Origin: Epiperipatus broadwayi
Lineage: Eukaryota > Onychophora > Udeonychophora > Euonychophora > Peripatidae
Direction of reading: 5' to 3'
Length of the DNA: 64,000 nucleotides
Assembly (NCBI GenBank): GCA_028023455.1
Contig: JAQFVV010012441.1
Span: forward strand, 1,919,911 to 1,983,910
This document shows, piece by piece, positions 1 through 11,309 of this stretch; positions within the stretch are counted from its first letter, which is position 1; each line of letters opens with the position of its first letter. The notes beneath the pieces are model-generated. The model searched no databases. It was not told the origin of the DNA and saw nothing but the letters and a program-made list of their open reading frames with translations. Position numbers and translations under genes: made by a program.

Positions 1-1950
1 TAAGTCTGATTACTGAAAATCTAAATCTTAACAGTAAATTTTAATCACTATTTTATTTTAATTTTATATTTTTATTCTCTTAGTAATATTATAAATAAAT
101 TATGAATTAATAAACCTGAATATAACTTACGTTATTGCTAATTAAGTTTATTATTCCGAGGTATATATTAGTTAAACTCTGACATTATTATTTTATCAAA
201 TAAATTGCTTGCAGTGTCTTATGACCCGCAAGTAAATAAATGGACAAAGGAAGAATTGAGATGGTAAGATTATAGTTTAATACGGATAATTTTAACTATA
301 TACATCGCCTATCATAAGGCATAATAAAATAATAAAAGATCGTGGTGACCTGCATAAAATACGCTAGTCCTGCTTTCGACTTACAGAGGCAGGAGTCTCT
401 GACTCATAATTAAAACTCAGAACATATTCAGAACATCAGAACAATTAGTTTAGTTTATGGGGTTTTATATACCCCTCAAGACTTCTGGAGTCTTTTACAT
501 TCCTAACAATATATGGTGTTTTCACTTACGTTTTCATATACACACAGTATTTTTACGTTTCTCACCATATATGGTATTTTACATAGTTTTCTGACCCTAT
601 AAGGTCAGCTGGGCTTTCTATTATTATACAACTTTCTATGATTTAATAACATTGCAATTTTACACAGTAGTTATTCTTAATTACTATACAGTTATTTTAC
701 ATATTTATTATACATTACAGTTATTACTTTTATACTACGTTTATACAATTATTATTATTGTTTTACATATTCGTTATTTTTATACAATTATTATTATTTA
801 CATATTCATTATACATTATGTGTTTATACCTTGACCTTGAATACTGCATTGCTGATGCTGTATTATAAAATACAATTCTCCAGGTGTATCAAATAATTGA
901 TATTAATAACTAATAAAAATGGGAGGAAGGGTAGGCTGGTGAATTCTTGTATAGAATTCAGGCACTTTTTTAATAAATTATAAACTGGTTCTCTCCTCTC
1001 TATTATTTATGTTTAGTTACATTAAGTGGGTTTGTATGACCAGGAAAAATAATTGCATTCAACAGGATTATCTGACATGTTCTAATGAGGGAATTAGCAA
1101 GTCGAACATAATTTGGTCACCGAATACGAAGCAACTAAATCGTCTAAAACCTTAAACGATACCATGGATGGTACAATATATATATATATTAATGGCCCAA
1201 GTTCAATTTTTATATATATTTGAAAATGATAATCAAATTATTCATCATGTGGGAAATATTTAATCTTTAAATACTATATAAAAAAGTACTGAGATTACTT
1301 TTTGTGATCATCATTCTGTGCATAACTATAGCTAAAATATATGTAATTGGACAATATGAAAATTTTAGAATGTTTCATTGTTTAAATAAACTTTAAAATA
1401 AAAAAAAACACAATTCAATACTTGCTACACTTTGTAAAGAAACTAAATGGTTTTAACATAATTATATGTTCCAGACTGTTAATCTAGTTAAATGTTAGAT
1501 GTTCAAACTTCTAATACATGGAAAAAGCGTGTTGAGCCAATATATATATACAGTATGAATGATTGATGTTATTTTAGAATGATAGCGGTGTATGTTTTAA
1601 AAGTTTATATAAACAATAGACTATACTAAAATTTGAATATTATTTAATTAAATACACTCATATATATAGACGCATAATACAGGTACACACACATAGTCAC
1701 ATACAGAAACTTATACACATGCAAACATAATTATAGACACAAACACATCTATGTAAAACAGTTGACTAATTAAATTGTAAATGAGCAACTAAATACGTTT
1801 TATTATATACAACAAATTCAATAAATCAAATCGCAACATGTGCTTGTTGTAATTGGATTTAATTGATTTTGTTACATGTATTTAAATTGTATTTACATCT
1901 ATTTTGGTTATATTATATTTATCTGAGTGAGTATTTATTAAATTATATAT
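1..1950. other. AT-rich non-coding stretch
   Basis: Apart from the candidate exon listed separately I find no supported gene. There are AT-rich simple tracts, a TATA-rich patch near 1175-1190, and a T/A-rich open frame at 652-834 whose product is almost entirely Tyr, Ile and Leu. I regard that frame as chance. Confidence 0.6.
215..263 (+). CDS. Candidate 49-nt internal exon of a host gene
   Basis: A splice acceptor (TTGCTTGCAG, ending at 214) is followed by 49 nt that are open in one frame and less AT-rich than the surroundings. They end at a strong donor, ATG|GTAAGA (intron from 264). The exon plus the first intron base encodes about V-S-Y-D-P-Q-V-N-K-W-T-K-E-E-L-R-W. The 'YDP..NKWT' pattern resembles a kelch-repeat blade, but the piece is far too short to assign. 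No partner exon was recognised downstream, so the gene would extend upstream of the window or across a long intron. It could equally be a chance pairing of splice-like signals. Confidence 0.27.
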
Positions 1951-2389
1951 TGTAACGAGCACAGACGTTCGTTACATTGTTTTTTATTTATTTATTAAAC
2001 ATAAAAGTAAAAACACTAAACGCTAAAATTAAAATGTTTGTTAAATGTATATACATTCGCACAGATGCCACACTTTAAAATTTTTTTTTTTTTAAAAAAA
2101 CAAATAAATAAGTATTTGAACGTACTTTTTTATAAAAAAAAAGTACAAGATTTAAAAATAAAAATAGGTATTAATTAATTCTTGTAATCTGTAAATGGAA
2201 ATGATTGTTTATAAATTGTTTGAAAAGCAAGCTAGCCTTGGGCTCTTGTATAATTAAAATGATCTGATGAAAGATAGATAAGAAAATAAAGAGAAATTAG
2301 CTTGACCAATGGAAGCACTAAGCCTTGGCTCAGACCCTAATGAAAGTGATGGATTAGTGACGTTTTGTTGATTGAATCAGTGTGGATAA

Positions 2390-2399
2390 TATAAAAAGG
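2390..2399 (+). promoter_or_regulatory. TATA-box-like element
   Basis: TATAAAAAGG precedes a comparatively GC-rich stretch (about 2415-2595) that reads like a transcript leader and ends at a GTAAGC donor-like site. It lies inside the putative solo LTR and would be that element's promoter. Confidence 0.35.
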
Positions 2400-3286
2400 G
2401 AAATGCAGTTTTTTCTGAGAGTTCCAGCGTTTTGTGTTTGAGAGATGTTGTAGGACACACATACCACACTCTTTATAAAAAAAAAATGAAAAGACTGTGA
2501 TACCTTGAACCAGCTATTACCATCTCCAGAACATTATCTTCCAATGGAGGCATCGCAGGAATTAAAAGCAGAAACCTGGACTTTTCTACCGTAAGCTATA
2601 TTGACATGAACTCTAAATTTAAAAATAATTAAGAACTTTCGTTCAAGCTTATGAACTTCCATCTGACTTTTTTAAGTTTAAAATCAAATTAATAATGTTT
2701 AATTTTATATGTTTTCCGATTGATAAAAATCATTTCCATTTTTTTTTTCTCTTATTGTATAAATTATTTATTGTTTAAATTTTAAATGATGAAATTTAGG
2801 TTGGGTATAGACGTTGCATAGATTCGTTAGCGGTTGATTATGTTGAAGTTTTCACATTTGATTAGAATATATAGGTCAACGATGTTAATGTGGGCATCTT
2901 ACGATGAATGCCATGGGGCCTTGTGTATTCCCTTTTGCAATTGACTTTATCGATGATTTTGTATTTTGATCGATTGTGTTTAATTTGGATGTTTTTGACC
3001 GTGGAATCTGTGCAGCCGATCTATACTCAACATTTTAAAAATAAATTTATAAAAATAATCTGTGTGAACGTATTTAAATGTTAAATTTAAGTCGGGCGTG
3101 AATGGCTATATAGTTTTGTAAAGTTATATTAAGGAAGGGTAATCTTAGGTTGTTAATTTCGTAGTTGAATTGGTTCAATGGATTGGATATATTTGTGTAA
3201 TTGTAGATGTAGTATGAGATCCGCTACGGGCAGGATTATATATATATACCACACACCTTCTGTTTGCCTATGGATGGGTTTGTAAG

Positions 3287-3499
3287 ATGGCAAAGGACCG
3301 CAGTCCATTCCTATGGAGTTTTATGTTTATTGTTCTACTCGCCAACAGATGTAACATTCCTGTTGGTGGAGAGACAATGTCTTCTCTAATTCTACTTACT
3401 GATCAGATGTACATTCCTGACAGTATAGTATTTTGTGTTGTCGTATTTTCATGCTACATTGAATACATAAATGTATCAGATGGATTGGCGCCAGTTTGA
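3287..3499 (+). CDS. Small hypothetical ORF (70 aa)
   Basis: The 70-codon frame starts in a reasonable Kozak context (A at -3, G at +4). Residues 9-19 are hydrophobic (FLWSFMFIVLL), like a signal anchor, and the C-terminal half holds a second hydrophobic run. I do not recognise the product. It lies inside the putative LTR and probably has no function. Chance opening is the main alternative. Confidence 0.13.
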   Translation: MAKDRSPFLWSFMFIVLLANRCNIPVGGETMSSLILLTDQMYIPDSIVFCVVVFSCYIEYINVSDGLAPV

Positions 3500-3779
3500 T
3501 TGCGAAATTTGTTGCCTAAGGTTAAATCAGTGAAGAATATTTTCTTTTCAAATGCAGGTCTATGTAATCTATTCATACTCGACTATCTAAATAAAATATT
3601 AAACTCATTGAAACTTAGTTAAATGTAAAATTAAAAGTTAATAGAAAAATCAAAAATGTTGAATTTATTCCTCAAAATTTAAATGTTATTTTATATGTGT
3701 GTAAATAAATATTTTTGTGTTAATTTCTGGCAGTGGCTTTTATTCTTTTATATTTAAGATATAAAATTTATATTTTATT

Positions 3780-3940
3780 ATCTCTGCTACTCCTCTGAGC
3801 TAGTGACATGGGCTAACGACCGGAACCAAAATATTTAAAAAATAAAAAATTATTTTTTTTTACTTACATATCTGCCTACTTTATAAATTTTTCTAGGTTT
3901 AAATGCCTAGATGGCACCCTGTAGTGCAGTTTACATAAGT
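3780..3940 (+). repeat. Dispersed ~160-bp repeat, copy 1
   Basis: This stretch matches the reverse complement of 10440-10600. Shared landmarks are GAGCTAGTGAC, CTTTATAAATTTT-CTAGGTT and TGGCACCCTG. Here it forms the right end of the putative solo LTR, so the 10.5 kb copy may be a fragment of a related LTR in the opposite orientation. Confidence 0.5.
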
Positions 3941-4170
3941 CTACCTTCACTATTCTCCGGATCGTTACAATATATAGAAAAAAGTTAAGACAAAAATAAA
4001 GTAGTTCATTTGAAATGCAATATGATGCAGAAGCATGGATAACAACAAAATAAAAAATTATATGAATGATTTTTTTGACAATATAAAAAAGTACAAATAG
4101 AAGGATAAAAATGAATGAAAACTATAAAAATAAAAATACTACAAGATTTTTAAAAAAATTAAATAAAAGA

Positions 4171-4252
4171 ATGGTCGAGAGGTCAGCACAGCTGCCTTAT
4201 AAGCAGTTGTCCTGGGTTAGCGGGTTCGCTTCCTGGCCGATGCTATGACACA
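4171..4252 (+). mobile_element. tRNA-only SINE, copy 1
   Basis: A tRNA-like body reads GGTCGAGAGGTCAGC (A-box region), an anticodon arm around CTTATAA, then GGGTTCGCTTCC (B-box region, 4222-4233), and ends GCTATGACAC. There is no unrelated SINE body. The element is flanked by AAAAGAAT on the left and again after the A-rich 3' tail. The same module occurs at 28440-28530 (minus) and 59350-59450 (plus), both with 14-bp target duplications, so it is a mobile family and not a fixed tRNA gene. Confidence 0.72.
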
Positions 4253-4669
4253 TGAAAAAAAAAGAATATTGAAAGATTGAGAAGAAAAAAGTAGAAGAAA
4301 CTATAAAAAATGCACAAAAAAAAAAATAAAATTAGAAGACAAAAAATTTAATGCATTACCTAAAAAACAAAAGATAGCTATAATTATGTAAATTAGAAAG
4401 TAATTATTTAAAAAACATTATTTGATCTGTTATTAGAAGAAGTCATTTAATGTTTGAGCACTAAAGTGACAGCATGACCAATATTGATGCCTCATTTTTT
4501 TCTTCACTTTTGTTAGAGGGAATTAATCCAAGAAAGTTTAGCCTTAAGCCTGCTCTTTTGCTATTGCATTATACCCTACAGAGTTAGCACTTAGACAATC
4601 CTAATGTCAAAAACCATCAACAATGTCAATCTGTTGTCAAGGCTAGCATATATATATATATATATATAT

Positions 4670-6255
4670 TGTACCAATATTGAAATTGGCACATAAAAAT
4701 TTATCTAAAAAAAATTGTTAAAATAATCTTTCGTAAAAGAAAAACGTAAAATTAAATGTTGAAGAGTTTATTATAGTTTGTTTTTGAAAAGATGAGAGTC
4801 AAATAGTTTTCTATCATTAGTTTTTGAAATAAAAGTTAGAAAATAATTGATTAAAAGGGGGGGAGGGGGAGTTTTGGTTAGAAAAGATAAACTAGAAGTT
4901 TTATAAAAGGAAGTAGAGTTTATTATTATTAGTCGAAATATAATTTAAAGTTTTAAATTTACAAATCTCTTTTCATTTAAATTAAAGAAAAAGTAATCTT
5001 AAAACTAGTTATATATGTGCGTATATATGTGTGATTGTAAATAAATAAAAAATGTATGCGTAATAAATATTAAAATGAAATAAAAGATTATCATTAAAAA
5101 ACACGACAATGGCTATTAATTAAAAATATAAAACAACATGTCTGCATGGCTATTACCAATTAAACAATCTTCCAAAACACATTGTCAAAGGATTATCAAT
5201 GGAATTTCAACAACAGATATTGCCAGAGGATATTACAAGGACAACATGTCGCAGGTATAAATAGACCTTTTTTTTATCAGACAATTAATTGAGTCAGTTA
5301 AGTCAAGAGAGGACAATCAGTTGAGTTAATTGTATCCAGAAACAAAATGCAGTGCTGAGCAGCTTTTGGGAACACATGTCTCTCCACAGTCTAAAGTCCG
5401 ATGAAAACAGCAAGATCTGCCCGTGAAATAATGTCAGCGTAACAACTTGGAAATCTCTGTCAATATCTAGTTGTCTCCAATAGTAATAATTGTGAATAAT
5501 AAGGAAACTCATCAAGGAAATGTCCCAGCCAGCTGGAAGTATTTGTAATGGAAGCAGCAAACTAGAAGAAAACAAAGTTCTAAATCTACATTCAAAATCC
5601 TAGGTAAAAATATTTCATATTCTTATTTCTATAATAGCCATTGCATTACATTAATTCGTAAAGCCTCCAGAGACAAGTAATTCGAATGCTATAAGCATGC
5701 ATAAAATGAACTATTGATGTGCGTGTTTGTGAATGCTATATGATTTTATAGACGTCAAATATTATTTGTGCTAGATTATAGTGTGTTAATTTAAAATGTG
5801 CATGTATTATATTAGATTTATAAAATGTTTAAAATTAGTAAATGTTAGTTAATAAATTGTCTTTAAAATTAAACTTTATTTCTCGGTCAATTCTTTTTAT
5901 CAATTTTTTTTACCAATCTCTTACAATTCCTTTCACCACTAATTATGTATAATCTGTTAGTGATTACCAACAACTGAGCTAGTTGTGGATACTTAGGCAT
6001 TGAGTTAGTGGCCATTGTTCAAAGTGTGTTATTTATTTATTCTTGGATAATTAACTGGTGCCCGTGTTTACACAAAACAAAAAAAGTGCTTTGAACTGTG
6101 GTGTTGAACTCAACAGTCAAGAAAAAGTTATGTCCTGGAAATGCAACACTAGTTATATATTTTATAGCTATCGTTTAGGCATACATACTCTCCGAGTATG
6201 TTCTTCTCTGCCTAAGAGACCGGTGTTTCGATAGACCCATATCGAACCTGGTACA
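4670..6255 (+). repeat. 5' LTR of the 5.5-kb element
   Basis: Begins TGTACCAATATTG and ends CCTGGTACA. It contains a TATAAATAG box (5256-5264) with a leader downstream. A 90-codon minus-strand frame (5303-5575) is conserved only as a shortened 70-codon frame in the other LTR, which argues against a real protein. A G-rich tract occurs near 4857. Confidence 0.85.
5256..5264 (+). promoter_or_regulatory. LTR TATA box (5' LTR)
   Basis: TATAAATAG is conserved exactly in the partner LTR (9158-9166). It marks the U3/R boundary region and gives the element's direction. Confidence 0.6.
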
Positions 6256-6650
6256 AATGGCTATACACAACTTGGGGCTGGACCTAAAAAACAATAGTAA
6301 CTGAATACTTTTGTTTCCTGTTTAAAAAAATTTTTTATACAAAAGCTAAATTACATATGTTAAAGTTGTTTAATTTTAAAAAAAGAATTGACCGAAAACT
6401 TTTTTTTTTTAATGAAAAGAGATTTATGCTATTTACGTTATTCAAAATAAATCATTATGTTAAATCAGAGACAATTGGGTATTATGGGTGGAGCTGAGAT
6501 GTTAGAATGGGTAAAGAAAAGGACAAAGGGAGTGGAGTTAGCATGTGTTTCCATCTTAGTAAGAAAAATAAATAAATAAGTCATATATTAAATTTAGTTT
6601 AACGTAAGCGCTAGTTTGAAAAAAATAAAAAAATAAAATATGGTTTCAAA
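6256..6650 (+). other. LTR element leader region
   Basis: Sequence directly after the 5' LTR, where a primer-binding site would lie. TGGCTATACACAAC at 6258 and TGGGGCTGGACC at about 6275 are candidate TGG-starting priming sites. I cannot match either to a tRNA 3' end by eye. Confidence 0.3.
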
Positions 6651-7067
6651 ATGGGAAAAGATATAGAGCTGGAGGAATTAATAAAAAGACTAGAGGCATT
6701 AGAAAAGGAACATGAGAATATAAAAACATGGGTGCACATATATTTTAAAAATCCCCAGTTAGTGGAAAAGGATATATCTGAGACGCAGATGATGATAATG
6801 AATATGATGCAAAATTTTGAGCAAAGTCAGCAAGACCTCAAAGAAGAATTGCATCAGAAACTTGAGCAAAGCCAGTTAGAACTCAAAGCAGAAGTAAAAG
6901 ACATAAAATTTGAATTAGAATCAGATAGCATTGAAACAGATAAAGTAGAAACTTATGTAGATCAAAAGGCAGAAGATAGTGTTAAGTATAGTGATAGAGA
7001 AATAAAAATAATAAAGATAGAAAATAATGTGATAGTTTTCAAAAGGAAGCATTTGTGTTTGTTTTAA
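6651..7067 (+). CDS. Coiled-coil ORF of the LTR element (gag-like, 138 aa)
   Basis: This is the longest credible open frame in the interior. It starts at the first ATG about 395 bp after the 5' LTR. The product is highly charged with heptad-like spacing: residues 5-25 (rich in L, E, K) and roughly 45-110 (repeats of EQSQ-x-x-L-K-E/A-E) predict extended coiled coil, with two copies of the LEQSQ/FEQSQ module. There is no zinc knuckle, protease or RT motif. Coiled-coil N-terminal regions are common in LTR-element Gag proteins, so a truncated Gag is likely, but no homology was recognised. It may be expressed from the LTR promoter. Confidence 0.5.
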   Translation: MGKDIELEELIKRLEALEKEHENIKTWVHIYFKNPQLVEKDISETQMMIMNMMQNFEQSQQDLKEELHQKLEQSQLELKAEVKDIKFELESDSIETDKVETYVDQKAEDSVKYSDREIKIIKIENNVIVFKRKHLCLF

Positions 7068-8575
7068 GCGTAGATTTAAAATAAAAAGGAAGCACAGGAA
7101 AAAATATTCATGATTAGGAAAAATATGGAGGTCTGTGAAGCTTAAAGGTTTTCTAATTTACAAAGTTGAAAATAGAATGGAGTGAAAAAAGCTAAAGTAA
7201 TAAATTATAAAAGAAGGATAATAAATTATAAGAAAGAAAAGTTAGTTTATATTATAGTGTTAGTAGAAAGAAAGAAGGAACCGCCTGACATAATTTAAAA
7301 GTTAGTTAAGGGTCGGAATATTAAATTAAACTGAAATAAAAAGGATTGGAAATGGACTATGAGTTGAATATAATTATTTTGACGTAGGTGAAAAGCCTGA
7401 ATTAGAATTTCGCTATTTAAAATGATGGATTGTTTTGTCAAATAATAACAGAGGCTTCGTAAAGTAAAAGATTTTTATTCCCCACACACATATTAATTTT
7501 TAAAAAAAATCAATAAATGACATCAAGTTAAATAAATGGGTCAAATTAATGATGTAAAAGTAAAGTTGTAGGTTTAAATAAATGAAAAGATAACGGAATT
7601 TCTAGAATAAAATTAAATTAGTCAAATAGATATTTGTATAATAATGAATCATAATGAAGTAAAACAGTATTTTTTCTGAGTACACGCACGTTAAAATAAA
7701 ATAGTTTTGAATATACGCAGGTTAATAAAAGGAAATAAATAAATGGTTTAAAGTAATCAAGTCCAATAAAATCTTTGTATAATAATAAAGAGCAATAAAA
7801 TAAAATAGTTTTCTGAATACACGCATGATAAATGAAGATGTTGAAGTATTGGTTTAAAGATAATATAAGATTAATGTAAATAAATATTTAGAATAATGTT
7901 CATAAGGGTTTAAAAATAATATTGTAATGTTCATAAATAAAATATAAACGAAACTCAGTCTAAGTTATATTAAGAATGTATGAGGGTTTGAAACTAAAGG
8001 GATGAGGGTAGTGTGAAATAAGTTTAGTAAGGATAAGTTTAAAGCTGTCGACTGGATAAAATTTAGTATCCATAACGGACTTATCAGGGATCATTCTTCT
8101 TTTAAAATGCACACTGGTGACAACCAGAGTAAGCCACAAGTAACTTTTCAGGGGAGAATCCCCATATCTCGTACCTCATTTTCCAAAGCGTAAGTCGTAA
8201 ATGGACAGTTGAAAATTCCTGCCCTTCGCAGTGACCTTTTCTTGGTCAAAGTCCGATCAAGAGAATCGGCAACCGAAGCTTCATTTTTCATAGTGTAAGT
8301 CGGTATAAGTCAGAAAATCTGCATCCGCCTCATTTCCAAAAGATCATTGTGCCACAAAATTAGTTTGTCCTCGTGGTCTATATCCAGTACTCACAACATT
8401 GTAAGCAATGTTGCCAGCATCAAAAGGAGTAAAGCCTAATTGAGATTGCCCTTAGTATGGAAATCAAAAGATATCAAAAAGGCAAACTTAGAAAATAATA
8501 AATTAAGATTTAAAGTTGTCAGAGATAAAATGGTCAAAAAATGACGCATTTTACTCTTAAACGGAGATGGTGTAA
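7068..8575 (+). other. Interior of LTR element without coding capacity
   Basis: Purine-rich, stop-laden sequence. The segment 8040-8460 is visibly more GC-rich and contains short repeats such as TAAGTCG-x-TA and CTCATTT. No pol-like motifs were found in either strand by eye. The expected polypurine tract before the 3' LTR is weak (AAACGGAGATGG). Confidence 0.5.
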
Positions 8576-10157
8576 TGTACCAATATTGAAATTGGCACAT
8601 AAAAATTTATCTAAAAAAAATTGTTAAAATAATCTTTCGTAAAAGAAAAACGTAAAATTAAATGTTGAAGAGTTTATTATAGTTTGTTTTCAAAAAGATG
8701 AGAGTCAAATAGTTTTCTATCATTAGTTTTTGAAATAAAAGTTAGAAAATAATTGATTAAAGGGGGGGGGGGGGTTTGGTTAGAAAAGATAAACTAGAAG
8801 TTTTATAAAAGGAGGTAGAGTTTATTATTATTAGTCAAAATATAATTTAAAGTTTTAAATTTACAAATCTTTTTTCATTCGAATTAAAGAAAAAGTAATC
8901 TTAAAACTAGTTGTATATGTGCATATATATGTGCGATTGTAAATAAATAAAAAATGTATGTGTAATAAATATTAAAATGAAATAAAAGATTATCATTAAA
9001 AAACACGGCAATGGCTATTAATTAAAAATATAAAACAACATGTCTGCATGGCTATTACTAATTAAACAATCTTCCAAAACACGTTGTCAAAGGATTATCA
9101 ATGGAATTTTGACAACAGATATTGCCAGAGGATATTACAAGGACAACACGTCGCAGGTATAAATAGACCTTTTTTTTATCAGACAATTAATTGAGTCAGT
9201 TAAGTCAAGAGAGGACAATCAGTTGAGTTAATTGTATCCAGAAACAAAATGCAGTGCTGAGCAGCTTTTGGGAACACACGTTTCTCCACAGCCTGAAGTC
9301 CAATGAAAACAGCAAGATCTGTCCGTGAAAAAATGTCAGTGTAACAACTTGGAAATCTCCATCAATATCTAATTGTCTCCAATAGTAATAATCGTGAATA
9401 ATAAGAAAACTCATCAAGGAAACATCCCAGCCAGCTGGAAGTATTCATAATGGAAGCAGCAAACACGAAGAAAACAAAGTTCTAAATCTGCTTTCAAAAT
9501 CCTAGGTAAAAATATTTCATATTCTTATTTCTATAATAGCCATTGCATTGCATTAATTCATAAAGCCTCCCGAGACAAGTAATTTGAACGCTATAAGCAT
9601 GCATAAAATGAACTATTGATGTGCATGTTTGTGAATGCTATATGATTTTATAGACGTCAAATATTATTTGTGCTATATTATAGTGTGTTAATTTAAAATG
9701 TGCGTGTATTATATTAGATTTATAAAATGTTTAAAATTAGTAAATGTTAGTTAATAAATTGTCTTTAAAATTAAACTTTATTTGTCGGTCAATTCTTTTT
9801 ATCAATTCTTTTTACCAATCACTCTTACAATTCCTTTCACCACTAATTATGTATAATCTGTTAGTGATTACCAACAACTGAGCTAGTCGTGGATACTTAG
9901 GTGTTGAGTTAGTGGCCATTGTTCAAAGTGCATTATTTATTCATTCTTGGATAATTAACTGGCGCCTGTGTTTACACAAAACAAAATGTGCTTTGAACTC
10001 TGATGTTGAACTCAACAGTCAAGAAGAAGTTATGTCCTGGAAATGTAACGCTAGTTATATATTTTATAGCTATCGTTTGGGCATACATACTCAGAGTTTA
10101 TGTTCTTCTCTGCCTAACAGACCGGTGTTTCGATAGACCCATTTCAAACCCAGTACA
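8576..10157 (+). repeat. 3' LTR of the 5.5-kb element
   Basis: Collinear with 4670-6255. It begins TGTACCAATATTG and ends CCCAGTACA. Differences are mostly transitions plus small indels, and a long G run near 8761 differs in length from its partner. The TATA box is at 9158-9166. Confidence 0.85.
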
Positions 10158-10439
10158 ATATATATATATGAATGTATGTGTGTGTCTGTGTGTAATTTAA
10201 ATATTAAAATTCATCATATGTATGCATTGAATAGGACTGATGTTATATCATTAGAGACATTAGAAAGAGAGTCCAATTATAGATAAAAATACATATAACC
10301 AAAGTAGTTATTACTTTTCTTTATATCAAGATGGGCGATTATCTATCTATCTAGCTACTACATATGTATTTATATGCTTATTTTCAGTTTGAGTATTTAA
10401 TTACACCTACATATATATATATATTATAATGGTTGATGA

Positions 10440-10600
10440 AACCTCACAAACCTATTTGCCACCAGGGTGCCACTAGGCTATTCGAACCTAGAAAATTTAT
10501 AAAGGCAACAGATACATATGGGTGAGGTTCAACTTTTATCTAACCAAAAGCCCCAGTCACTAGCTCATGGAGAAGCTGACCTTAAAATATCACACTATGT
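10440..10600 (-). repeat. Dispersed ~160-bp repeat, copy 2
   Basis: Reverse-complement match to 3780-3940. It lies between the LTR element and the PLE foldback, with no flanking LTR structure of its own. Confidence 0.45.
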
Positions 10601-10689
10601 TTAAAATTTCTAATTCTTGATTTTTAAAATATTAATAAAAATATATAATACAAATAAAAAATCCAAGTTAATTAAAACAAAATTGTAAT

Positions 10690-11309
10690 CCTAATAAAAA
10701 TAATAAATTTACCAGTAATAAACTCTTATAAACACTCTTTAAATCTGCAGAAGTACTTTCGGTTCATTTCTTAAACCTGCCTCAGTTGCCATTAAGTTCA
10801 AAAACAAAAAAACAAAGGGGAAGCAAACGTCATCAATTCATATTCCATGAATCCCATATTTTAATGCTAGCAGCTTGTCTATTTATTAAATGCATGAATT
10901 TATTAAAGGAGCATGAATTGTTATATAATCATGTAAAAAGTAAGAATAATAGTGATTTAAAGATTGCTTTAGTTTTCTTTGATCATGAAAAAGCATCTAA
11001 ATATAAATTTAAACTTGATTTTGAAAGCATGAAAATTCTTCATGAAGAGAGAAACCATAATAAAAGAAAAATTAAGAAGGCAATTTTTCTAAATAGAAAT
11101 AAAATGCATTTAATAAATAGACAAGATGCTAACATTAAAATATGGGATTAATGGGATTTGAATTGATGATGTTTGCTTCCGCTTTGTTTTTTTTTTTTTT
11201 AATTTAATGGCAGTTGAGGCAGGTTTAAGAAATTAACCAGAAATACTTCTGCTGATTTAAAGACTGCCTATAATAGTTTATTACCATTAAATTTATTATT
11301 TTTATTAGG
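10690..11309 (+). mobile_element. Foldback element carrying a PLE 3' end
   Basis: Left (about 10690-10870) and right (about 11110-11309) arms are inverted copies. They share CCTAATAAAAATAATAAATT at the tips, then the TCTGCAGAAGTACTTTC region, CCTGCCTCA-TTGCC, GGAAGCAAAC and CTAGCAGCTTGTCTATTTATTA. The interior keeps an open frame resembling the C-terminus of Penelope-like proteins. A shorter copy with the same arms and almost no interior lies at 55533-55831. Terminal inverted copies are typical of PLE insertions. Confidence 0.7.
10786..11151 (+). pseudogene. C-terminal fragment of a Penelope-like protein
   Basis: The 121-codon frame is open through the interior of the foldback. Residues about 80-120 read SMKILHEERNHNKRKIKKA, then IFLNRNKMHLINRQDANI. 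This matches in style the conserved tail of PLE proteins downstream of the GIY-YIG core ('..NV.IL..E.N..KRKIKEAI.I......LNR.D'). The GIY-YIG core and the whole reverse transcriptase are absent. The initiator ATG and first ~30 residues fall in the inverted-repeat arm and are unlikely to be native. It is a 5'-truncated relic. Domain naming rests on motif memory, not a search. Confidence 0.5.

Larger units (their letters stand above)
1951..3969 (+). mobile_element. Putative solo LTR (~2.0 kb)
   Basis: The segment begins TGTAACGAGC and ends GGATCGTTACA, giving an 8-bp terminal inverted repeat (TGTAACGA/TCGTTACA) of the TG...CA type usual for Gypsy-like LTRs. ATAT flanks both ends (1947-1950 and 3970-3973), consistent with a 4-bp target duplication but uninformative in AT-rich DNA. 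Inside lie a TATA box, a short transcript-like leader and a donor-like ACC|GTAAGC near 2590. A second TTCGTTACA at 1967-1975 complicates the left border. No second LTR or pol sequence was found, so a solo LTR is the simplest reading. Confidence 0.42.
4670..10157 (+). mobile_element. Non-autonomous LTR retrotransposon (LARD-like, 5.5 kb)
   Basis: Two direct repeats of about 1.58 kb (4670-6255 and 8576-10157) bracket a 2.3 kb interior. The LTRs begin TGTACC; the left one ends GGTACA, giving a 6-bp terminal inverted repeat. They align along their length with scattered substitutions, indicating moderate age. The element sits in a TA repeat, so the target duplication (ATAT on both sides) cannot be verified. 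The interior has no recognisable protease, reverse transcriptase or integrase, only a 138-codon coiled-coil ORF. It must have been mobilised in trans. Strand is set by the TATA box in each LTR. Confidence 0.85.

Noticed and set aside
652-834. 60-codon Tyr/Ile-rich frame
   Set aside because: Low-complexity TAT/TAC/ATT sequence; chance opening in AT-rich DNA.
5303-5575. 90-codon minus-strand frame in the LTR
   Set aside because: The other LTR keeps only a shortened version, and the frame opposes the element's transcription.
9912-10200. Two overlapping plus-strand frames at the 3' LTR end
   Set aside because: They run across LTR U5 sequence and out into flanking simple repeat, with no conservation in the 5' LTR.
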